36,566 bases of DNA, taken from contig CABVBR010000005.1 in NCBI GenBank assembly GCA_902496645.1, positions 1-36,566 on the forward strand. Reading direction: 5' to 3'. Positions within the stretch are counted from its first letter, which is position 1; the number at the start of each line of letters is the position of its first letter. The notes beneath the pieces are model-generated. The model made no database searches. It was not told the origin of the DNA and was given only the letters and a program-made list of their open reading frames with translations. Source of the stretch: an uncultured Collinsella sp. (GTDB taxonomy: Bacteria > Actinomycetota > Coriobacteriia > Coriobacteriales > Coriobacteriaceae). A program made the position numbers and the translations under genes. This document shows, one piece after another, positions 31,309 through 36,566 of this stretch.

Positions 31309-32757
31309 TTACTCCAGGCCCTCGGCGCCGTTGGACTTGATGATCTTCTGGTAGGCGTAGAAGCTGTCCTTGCGGCGGCGCTCGTAGGTACCGGTGCCGT
31401 CATCGTACTTATCGACGTGAATAAAGCCGTAGCGCTTGCGCATCTCGCCGGTGCCGGCGGACACCAGGTCGATGGGGCCCCACCAGGTGTAGGCGATCAG
31501 GTCGACGCCATCGGCGACAGCCTCGCCCATTGCCTTGATGTGACTCTGCAGATAGGCGATGCGGTACGGATCGTGGATGGAGCCGTCCTCCTCGACCTCG
31601 TCGTAGGCGCCCATGCCGTTTTCGACCACCATCAGCGGAATCTCGTAGCGGGCGTAAATCTCGTTGAGGGCGATGCGCAGGCCCAACGGGTCGATCTGCC
31701 AACCCCAGTCGGTGGACTCCAGGTAGGGATTCTTGCCGCCAAAGGTCATGTTGCCCTCGGTCATCTCGTGGTCCTTGTGGGTACCCACGGTGCCGGACAT
31801 GTAGTAGCTAAAGGTGTAGAAGTCGACCTTGCCGTCGGCGATGTCCTGCAGGTCGCCGTCCTCCATCGCAAGCTCGACGTCGTTCTCGGCCCAGAAGCGC
31901 TTAGCGTAGAACGGGTACTTGCCGCGCACCTGCACGTCGGAGCAGTACCAGTTCATGGAGTTCATCTGCTGCTGCGTGGCGAACACGTCGACCGGGTCGC
32001 ACGTGGCGGCGTAGGAGAGGATGAAGCAATCCATGTTGCCCATCTTGAACTGCGGGTAGTGCTCGTGGGCATAGCGCACGACGCGGCCGCTGGCCACGAA
32101 CTGATGATGCAGGGCCTGGAAGCGCTGCTGAGCGGTGGTCTTGATGGCGCTCGCCGGGCCCTCGAAGCCCTGGATCAGGCCGGTCTCCATCATGGCGCCC
32201 ATGTCCATGGTGCCGCAGTTGATCTCGTTGAAGGTGAGCCAGAACTTGACCTTGTCCTGATAGCGGTCGAAGACGGTCTGGCAGTACTTCTCAAAGAAGC
32301 CGATGAGCTCGCGGCTTGCCCAGCCGTTGTACTTCTCGACCAGGTGATAGGGCATCTCGTAGTGCGAAAGCGTCACGAGCGGCTCGATGTTATGAGCGCG
32401 CAGGCAGTCGAAGACGCGGTCGTAGAAGGCGAGGCCGGCCTCGTTGGGCTCGGCGTCGTCGCCGTTGGGGAAGATGCGGCTCCAGGAGATGGACATGCGG
32501 AACATGTTGAAGCCCATCTCGGCGAACAGCGCAATGTCCTCCTCGTAGTGATGGTAGAAATCGATGCCGTCATGGTTGGGATAGAAGCGGTTGGGGTCGA
32601 TGTCGATCGTGATCTGACGCGGCTCCTTGTAGCTGCCGCCCAGGAAGTGGTCATCGACGGAAGCGCCGCGGCCGTCCACGTTCCAAGCGCCCTCAAACTG
32701 GTTGGCGGCGGTGGCGCCGCCCCAATAGAAACCCTCGGGGAACTTAATGTTTGCCAT
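31309..32757 (-). CDS. GH1 6-phospho-beta-glucosidase
   Basis: A 482-residue glycoside hydrolase family 1 enzyme. The acid/base is E178 in LTFNEIN, the nucleophile is E379 in MVVENGMG, and the N-terminal signature is FPEGFYWGGATAANQFEGA. Residues S433, K441 and Y443 (VSAGTGEMRKRYGF) match the phosphate-binding S-x-K-x-Y pattern of BglA/AscB-type enzymes. It should therefore cleave PTS-imported 6-phospho-beta-glucosides such as those from cellobiose or plant glycosides. The ATG at 32757 follows AAAGGAGA. It is divergent from an RpiR regulator and upstream of the PTS IIA gene on the same strand. Full length with all key residues present. Confidence 0.95.
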   Translation of the reverse strand: MANIKFPEGFYWGGATAANQFEGAWNVDGRGASVDDHFLGGSYKEPRQITIDIDPNRFYPNHDGIDFYHHYEEDIALFAEMGFNMFRMSISWSRIFPNGDDAEPNEAGLAFYDRVFDCLRAHNIEPLVTLSHYEMPYHLVEKYNGWASRELIGFFEKYCQTVFDRYQDKVKFWLTFNEINCGTMDMGAMMETGLIQGFEGPASAIKTTAQQRFQALHHQFVASGRVVRYAHEHYPQFKMGNMDCFILSYAATCDPVDVFATQQQMNSMNWYCSDVQVRGKYPFYAKRFWAENDVELAMEDGDLQDIADGKVDFYTFSYYMSGTVGTHKDHEMTEGNMTFGGKNPYLESTDWGWQIDPLGLRIALNEIYARYEIPLMVVENGMGAYDEVEEDGSIHDPYRIAYLQSHIKAMGEAVADGVDLIAYTWWGPIDLVSAGTGEMRKRYGFIHVDKYDDGTGTYERRRKDSFYAYQKIIKSNGAEGLE

Positions 32758-32959
32758 GAGCATCTCCTTTGCATCGTGGGTCGATAAGCCGAGTATCGCC
32801 CACGCGGGGGACATGCGGGGGCGGGCGCGCCAAACCCGACACTTCTTTTCGCGCCGGCTGCGCGCCGCCGCCCCGCCCCTGACACTTCCTGATACCTGCC
32901 AAATAGTGTCAAAATAAACCTGTCCCTTTTTGGTCGGTTTAGTGAGTGCGGGAGTTCGC
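32758..32959. promoter_or_regulatory. Divergent control region of glucosidase and RpiR genes
   Basis: TGACACT (32880-32886) and AGTGTCA (32905-32911) form a perfect 7-bp inverted repeat, and a further GACACTTC occurs near 32838-32845. The repeat overlaps a plus-strand candidate promoter (CTGATA, 17 bases, AAATAA) and a minus-strand TTGACA. This is a plausible RpiR operator. The rest of the region is GC-rich with no gene. Confidence 0.45.
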
Positions 32960-33814
32960 ATGGATATCAAACGCAAGATTTCCGAGGCGCAGGGCCTTAC
33001 CCCTACCGAGCAGCAGCTCGGCATCTCGGCCCTTGCCATGGGCGAAGACATCCGCGGGCTGTCCATTAAGGAGTTCGCCGCACGCACCAACGTTTCGGTC
33101 GCGAGCGTGCACCGCTTTTGCAAAAAGCTCGGCCTCGAGGGCTTTAAGGACCTCAAGGTCGAGCTCATGCGCCTGGCAACCGAGGCGGGCAACCGCCGCG
33201 ACGTGGATATCAACTTTCCCTTCGATGCCACATCCACGCCCGCACAGATCATGGAGCGCATGGAAGGGCTCTACCAGACCACGCTGGCCGAGACACAGGA
33301 GATGCTCGACCCCATGCAGCTCGACCATGCTGCCAAGCTTATCGCCAACGCCCGACAGGTCGACATCTACACGGGCTCGCACAACCTCTACCCAGCGGGG
33401 ATGTTCCACGACCGCTTGCTTTCGGCCGGCAAGAGCGCCACATGCTACGACGGCGTCGAAGCCCAGGTACGCACGGCGCTCGCCTCGGGCCCCGACCATG
33501 TGGCAATCGTCATCTCCTACAGCGGCCTCGCGCCCAACCTCAAGGAAATCTTGCCGATCCTCAGCAGCCGGCATGTTCCCGTCATTGTCATCGGCACGCC
33601 ATACTGCGCGCGCATTCACCCCGGATTCTCCGCCTACCTTACGGTGAGCGATCACGAGAGCATGACGCACCGCATCACGCAGTTCGCGAGCCACATCGCC
33701 GTGCAATACGTGCTCGATTCGCTCTACAGCAGCTACTTCGCCAAAGACTACGCCCGCTGCGCCGAGTTCCTAGAGCGCTCATTCCCCTACACCCGCCTCC
33801 CCGGACTCAAATAA
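32960..33814 (+). CDS. RpiR-family (MurR/RpiR) transcriptional regulator
   Basis: The 284-residue protein has an N-terminal HTH_6 domain (about 1-75, with LSIKEFAARTNVSVASVHRFCKKLG) and a C-terminal SIS sugar-phosphate-binding domain (about 120-255, DIYTGSHNLYPAG, VAIVISYSGLAPN). RpiR proteins sense phosphosugars and control the neighbouring catabolic genes. Here the divergent gene is a 6-phospho-beta-glucosidase, so a 6-phospho-glucoside or glucose-6-phosphate effector is likely. The ATG at 32960 follows CGGGAG; an earlier in-frame start at 32930 has no good site. It is a single gene, followed by a 67-bp palindromic repeat. Confidence 0.94.
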   Translation: MDIKRKISEAQGLTPTEQQLGISALAMGEDIRGLSIKEFAARTNVSVASVHRFCKKLGLEGFKDLKVELMRLATEAGNRRDVDINFPFDATSTPAQIMERMEGLYQTTLAETQEMLDPMQLDHAAKLIANARQVDIYTGSHNLYPAGMFHDRLLSAGKSATCYDGVEAQVRTALASGPDHVAIVISYSGLAPNLKEILPILSSRHVPVIVIGTPYCARIHPGFSAYLTVSDHESMTHRITQFASHIAVQYVLDSLYSSYFAKDYARCAEFLERSFPYTRLPGLK

Positions 33815-33850
33815 CAATCCGGCCCCACCGCGTCTCCAATCGCCCTCCTA

Positions 33851-33917
33851 AGTTGCGGTGAAATAGTTCTTGTTTAGGCCCTAGACCAGCACTTTCAGGA
33901 ACTATTCCACCGCAACT
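33851..33917. repeat. 67-bp palindromic repeat, copy 2
   Basis: 21-bp arms (33851-33871 and 33897-33917, two mismatches) around a 25-bp loop, the same length as copy 1 at 8291-8357. It sits symmetrically between two convergent genes, about 36 bp from each stop codon, which fits a bidirectional transcription end. Confidence 0.85.
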
Positions 33918-33952
33918 CGTTGGCACAGGGGCATCGGGCGGACGGCGGGCTT

Positions 33953-34573
33953 TTACTTGCGAGGCGTCGGCAAAACAAAGAGTCCGTGCTGGTTGCAGTA
34001 GAGATGCATTCTGCCGCGCCCTGTGATATGAAATCGCGGCTGCACCAATTGCTCGGGATAGAGCTTTTTGAGGCAGATGCCGTCCATGGTCGTATAGGCT
34101 ACAAAGCTAATGTAGTGGTCCTTGGTCATGGGATGATCGAGCGTGACGTACCAATCGCCCTCGACGCGCTCAATGGAAAAGGCGTGGTCCGCATCCGGCT
34201 CTTCGGCCTCCTGAGGAAACATCGTGGAACCGCAGCAGCTAAAGCTGCCTTCCCCGAGCGCATGCACCACGTTTCCGCAGATAGGACAAACATAAAACAC
34301 GCCTTTGAGCATGTTGCCCGCGCGATTGGCATTAGTCCGAATGTCACCAGCCAAAAGCTCGGCCACGCTTACGCCGAGCCTCTGGGCCAGAGGCTCAACG
34401 AGGGAAATGTCTGGAAGACCACGGCCGGACTCCCACTTGCTGACAGCTTTATCGGTCACGCCAAGGCTTTCCGCCAAGGCGCGCTGAGTGAGGCCACGCT
34501 CTTCACGCAGCCGCTTGATGGCAGACGCGGCCAAAAAAGTTTGGGGGACATTGCTTTGCGGTGTCTGGTTCAT
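33953..34573 (-). CDS. XRE-type regulator fused to a desulfoferrodoxin-like module
   Basis: 206 residues in three parts. Residues 18-75 form an XRE helix-turn-helix (RLREERGLTQRALAESLG, TDKAVSKWESG). Residues 93-118 match a desulforedoxin iron site: C96 and C99 (CPICGN) plus the pair C113-C114 (CCG). Residues 128-200 match superoxide reductase, and all five iron ligands of that centre appear present: H130 (DHAFSI), H147 (DHPM), H153 (DHYI), C193 and H196 (YCNQHGLF). The protein is thus likely a DNA-binding sensor of superoxide, oxygen or iron, or a reductase with its own control domain. Its targets are unknown, and no operator was found. The glutamate-lysine pair before the first ligand is not conserved, so catalytic activity may be reduced. 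Confidence 0.85.
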   Translation of the reverse strand: MNQTPQSNVPQTFLAASAIKRLREERGLTQRALAESLGVTDKAVSKWESGRGLPDISLVEPLAQRLGVSVAELLAGDIRTNANRAGNMLKGVFYVCPICGNVVHALGEGSFSCCGSTMFPQEAEEPDADHAFSIERVEGDWYVTLDHPMTKDHYISFVAYTTMDGICLKKLYPEQLVQPRFHITGRGRMHLYCNQHGLFVLPTPRK

Positions 34574-34851
34574 GGGATGTCCAATCAGATTGAAGGAATG
34601 GAGCGAACCGGTTCAAAAGCCAGTATCCATTTGAAGATTGCCCTCGACAACCTACGCTGCGTAGACATGCACCAACCGAATGAGCGTGGATTTTTGGACA
34701 CCTAAACCACGAGCGTGGATAATCTCCCACTTTGAGCCCACACATAGGCCAAAAACGGGAGATTATCCACTCTCGTTTTGGACGGCACGTTTTTCCGGCG
34801 CCCCTGTAGCTCCTGTAAGCACGACTTCTCGTCATTAGATTACTCATACCA
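34574..34851. other. Intergenic region with an 18-bp-arm palindrome
   Basis: No gene is seen. A palindrome with 18-bp arms (34711-34728 and 34757-34774, one mismatch) reads GAGCGTGGATAATCTCCC in the left arm. A GAGCGTGGAT direct repeat also occurs at 34682-34691. The promoter of the XRE gene must lie here, but none is obvious. Confidence 0.45.
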
Positions 34852-34958
34852 ATTCTAATAACTATTTACGCCTTAAACTCGTTATTAGAATCTGGTGCAA
34901 GGGGGACAGGTTGATCTGCACCATGTTGGTGCAAAGTAACCTGTCCCCCCTTGCACCA
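34852..34958. repeat. Two adjacent palindromes, the second nested
   Basis: The first has perfect 11-bp arms (34852-34862, 34881-34891; ATTCTAATAAC). The second has arms of about 20 bp (34893-34912, 34938-34958, one extra G/C on one side) built around GGGGGACAGGTT, and its loop holds another palindrome, TGCACCA-TGT-TGGTGCA (34917-34933). It could form a cruciform or a branched RNA. It lies directly left of the IS110 element. Confidence 0.8.
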
Positions 34959-35022
34959 AAGCCTTGACATGGAGTGTCCCAAGGCGCCGGCACAGACGAT
35001 ATGAGCAGGACATAAAAACATT

Positions 35023-35119
35023 GAGAGCCCCTGCTGCATGAAAGACCGCGGATTAGGCCGACAATGGTGAGTGTCTAATCCAACCGTGGCGGCCACGCCG
35101 CATTCATGGAAGGGGCTCC
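35023..35119 (+). ncRNA. Structured IS110 left-end leader (possible guide RNA or translational control element)
   Basis: A multibranched fold is visible: outer stem 35023-35031/35111-35119 (8 of 9 pairs), second stem CATGAA/TTCATG (35037-35042/35103-35108), then inner hairpins 35050-35056/35075-35081 (GGATTAG/CTAATCC) and CGTGG/CCACG near 35085-35097. The transposase Shine-Dalgarno sequence GGAAGGGG lies in the outer stem. IS110 elements are known to encode a bridge RNA in a noncoding end; whether this is that RNA is inference. Confidence 0.4.
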
Positions 35120-35120
35120 C

Positions 35121-36233
35121 ATGCTCGATACTACCACCTTCGTCGGCCTCGACGTCCACGCCCGCTCGATAAAGGCAGTCTCCCTCGACGTCATGACCGG
35201 GGAGGTGCGCTGCGCGACCTTCGGCTACGACGCCGGGGCAGTCGCGGAGTGGGTGCGGTCCGTGGACCCAAAGGCCAGGTGCGTGTACGAGTCCGGGGTC
35301 ACGGGGTTCGACCTGCAGAAGAGGCTCTCCGGCCTCGGGGTCGACTGCGTGGTCGGCGCCGTCTCGAAGATGATCAAGCCCAGCGCGGACAGGCGCAGGA
35401 AGAACGACCGCAACGACGCCGAGTTCCTCGCCCGCATGCTGTCGGTCGGCAACGTGGTCGAGGTGTGGGTCCCCGACGACGAGTGCGAGGCCGCCCGCGA
35501 CCTGACCAGGGCGCTCGAGGACGCGAGGGACGACCTCTCGCGCTCGAAGCAGCGGCTCTCCAAGTTCCTGCTCAGGCACGGGCTCGTCTTCGACGAGAGG
35601 ACGCCCACCGGCCGCAGGAAGGGCAACTGGACCCGGGCGCACTGGTCCTGGATCGAGTCGATTAGGTTCGCGGAGGGGGCCGACAACGACGTGCTCGCCT
35701 ACTACGTCGACGCGGTCAGGCGGGCGGCGGAGGAGAAGGCGAGGCTCGAGGGGCTCGTCGAGGCCGAGGCCCGCAAGCCCAGGTGGAGGAGGAGGGTCGA
35801 CTCCCTGCGCTGCCTCAAGGGCGTCGACACCGCGACGGCCGCCGACCTCGTGTTCGAGGCCGGCGAGTTCTCGAGGTTCAGGAACGCCCGGTCGTTCGCC
35901 GCATGGGTCGGCCTGACGCCCTCCGAGCACTCCAGCGGGGAGAGCGACCGCAGGGGCGCGATCACCAAGGCGGGCAACAAACACCTGAGGAAAGCGCTGG
36001 TCGAGGCCGCGTGGCACTACCTGACGTGCTCGGGGCGGCCGAAGGACCCCGCCAGGGGCCAGGACCCGGACCCGGGCGCCCGCAGGCATGCCGCCAAGGG
36101 CGTGCGGAGGCTGGTCGAGAGGCGCGAGGCCCTGCTCGCGCGCGGGGTCCACAACAACAAGGCGAACGTGGCCACGGCGCGCGAGCTCGCCTGCTGGGTG
36201 TGGGCGGTCGGCCTCATGGCCGAGGAGGCGTAG
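35121..36233 (+). CDS. IS110-family DEDD transposase (recombinase)
   Basis: 370 residues. The N-terminal RuvC-like DEDD domain has D11 (FVGLDVH), E57 (CVYESG), D96 and D99 (KNDRNDAEF). A coiled linker spans about 120-215. The C-terminal Transposase_20 domain (about 225-330) carries LRCLKGVDTATA and SSGESDRRGAITKAGN, with the likely nucleophilic serine S271 or S272. Such enzymes move the element through a circular intermediate and, in studied members, are guided by a bridge RNA. ATG 35121 is preferred because GGAAGGGG lies five bases upstream and the protein then begins at the usual distance from the first aspartate; the upstream ATG at 35106 overlaps that site. The gene appears intact. Confidence 0.96.
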   Translation: MLDTTTFVGLDVHARSIKAVSLDVMTGEVRCATFGYDAGAVAEWVRSVDPKARCVYESGVTGFDLQKRLSGLGVDCVVGAVSKMIKPSADRRRKNDRNDAEFLARMLSVGNVVEVWVPDDECEAARDLTRALEDARDDLSRSKQRLSKFLLRHGLVFDERTPTGRRKGNWTRAHWSWIESIRFAEGADNDVLAYYVDAVRRAAEEKARLEGLVEAEARKPRWRRRVDSLRCLKGVDTATAADLVFEAGEFSRFRNARSFAAWVGLTPSEHSSGESDRRGAITKAGNKHLRKALVEAAWHYLTCSGRPKDPARGQDPDPGARRHAAKGVRRLVERREALLARGVHNNKANVATARELACWVWAVGLMAEEA

Positions 36234-36487
36234 GGGGCCGGTCCCCCGCACATAAGCCGATCACCCCGGAAGCGGTTTGATCCGAAGCCGTTGAGGCGAA
36301 CCTCAGGTCCCTTTTCTGCGAGCGCCCAGGGCGCCACACGCGTGCACAGACTGTCGGTTCGACGAAGAAGCCTCAGCCGTGGCAACGGATTGCCCAGCGA
36401 GAGATCGCCACGGGCGGATATTAAACTGCAAAGACGAGCGTCGGGAAGACACGCCGAGGTCGCCGCGGACGGGTTGATATAGGGAGA
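36234..36487 (+). other. IS110 right-end noncoding region (candidate guide-RNA locus)
   Basis: About 250 bp between the transposase stop and the terminator-like hairpin hold no plausible gene. A GGGGGCC/GGTCCCC hairpin follows the stop (about 36234-36248), and several short self-complementary segments follow, such as GATCA/TGATC and GAGCGCCC/GGGCGC. In IS1111-type elements the bridge RNA is encoded in this end, so this is the better candidate location if subgroup assignment is right. Confidence 0.35.
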
Positions 36488-36524
36488 GGGCCTGACCCCA
36501 TATCGTTGGGGCCAGGCCCGATTT
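36488..36524 (+). terminator. Terminator-like hairpin near the IS right end
   Basis: 12-bp arms (36488-36499 and 36508-36519, one mismatch) followed by GATTTTG, 13 bp inside the right inverted repeat. It could end the transposase or noncoding-RNA transcript. Confidence 0.65.
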
Positions 36525-36566
36525 TGCCTCTTGACAATGTCCTGCTCATATTAAAAGGAACGTCCC

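Larger units (their letters stand above)
34992..36552 (+). mobile_element. IS110-family insertion sequence (IS1111-like, with subterminal inverted repeats)
   Basis: The element carries one DEDD transposase gene. Perfect 15-bp inverted repeats (ATATGAGCAGGACAT) lie at 34999-35013 and 36537-36551. Boundaries are estimated by comparison with the uninterrupted repeat at 29510-29550. The left flank shares GGAGTGTCCC and GCCGGCA (34971-34992), and the right flank shares AAAAGGAACGTCCC (36553-36566). The exact ends are uncertain by several bases. Short subterminal repeats are typical of the IS1111 subgroup. Arginine codons in the gene are largely AGG, unlike the CGC/CGT of neighbouring genes, consistent with transfer. 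Confidence 0.8.

Noticed and set aside
31417..32787. Plus-strand 456-codon frame opposite the glucosidase
   Set aside because: Shadow of a GH1 gene with all catalytic residues on the minus strand.
35106..35120. Upstream ATG as transposase start
   Set aside because: It overlaps the Shine-Dalgarno sequence that serves ATG 35121 and adds residues not expected before the first catalytic strand.

Overview
The window comes from a GC-rich, anaerobic, Gram-positive actinobacterium. A Coriobacteriia gut commensal close to Collinsella fits best. The evidence is a dnaK-grpE-dnaJ-hspR operon in the actinobacterial order, an LPxTG-type giant surface protein, a NiaR-controlled nadABC operon, a clostridial-type ferredoxin, a desulfoferrodoxin-like regulator, hydrogenase maturation genes and a beta-glucoside module. 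The genus is inferred from gene content and style; no database was searched.

Layout. 1-124 holds the tail of an upstream plus-strand gene. 125-474 is a repeat-rich gap. 475-2775 (minus) is an aconitase-superfamily hydratase. 3185-7484 (minus) is the chaperone operon dnaK, grpE, dnaJ, hspR. 7994-8179 (plus) is a 2[4Fe-4S] ferredoxin. 8375-12242 (minus) is nadA-nadB-nadC-niaR, with a palindromic promoter/operator in front. 12507-19160 (minus) is a sortase-anchored surface protein of about 2,217 residues, with a beta-helix N-terminus and a tandem duplication of about 461 residues. Facing away from it, 19392-21391 (plus) encodes a LytTR response regulator and its GHKL sensor kinase. 21410-21985 (minus) is an unassigned protein. 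22122-22442 (plus) is thioredoxin. 22663-28476 (plus) is a nickel/hydrogenase-maturation cluster: small helical protein, nikR, hypF, hypC, hypD, hypE. 28601-29269 (plus) is a HAD phosphatase. 29700-30257 (minus) is a lipoprotein. 30493-33814 holds a PTS IIA protein, a HAD gene remnant, a GH1 6-phospho-beta-glucosidase and a divergent RpiR regulator. 33953-34573 (minus) encodes an XRE regulator fused to a complete desulfoferrodoxin-like module. The window closes with an IS110-family element of about 1.56 kb (about 34992-36552).

How genes work together. The nad operon makes nicotinate mononucleotide from aspartate and dihydroxyacetone phosphate, and its last gene encodes the probable repressor. 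The hyp cluster builds the Fe(CN)2CO centre of [NiFe] hydrogenases, with NikR as nickel sensor; no hydrogenase structural gene, hypA or hypB is visible. RpiR probably controls the divergent glucosidase. The two-component system probably controls the neighbouring adhesin.

The intergenic DNA is rich in palindromic repeat families: two 67-bp palindromes, a three-copy 62-bp hairpin array with a fourth related hairpin elsewhere, and a 166-207 bp repeat that ends exactly at the 3' ends of hspR and the lipoprotein gene. A further start of that last repeat abuts the IS110 right end. Comparing it with the uninterrupted copy at 29510-29698 suggests the IS inserted into this repeat. The most unusual items are the XRE-desulfoferrodoxin fusion, the IS110 element with structured noncoding ends, and the repeat families.
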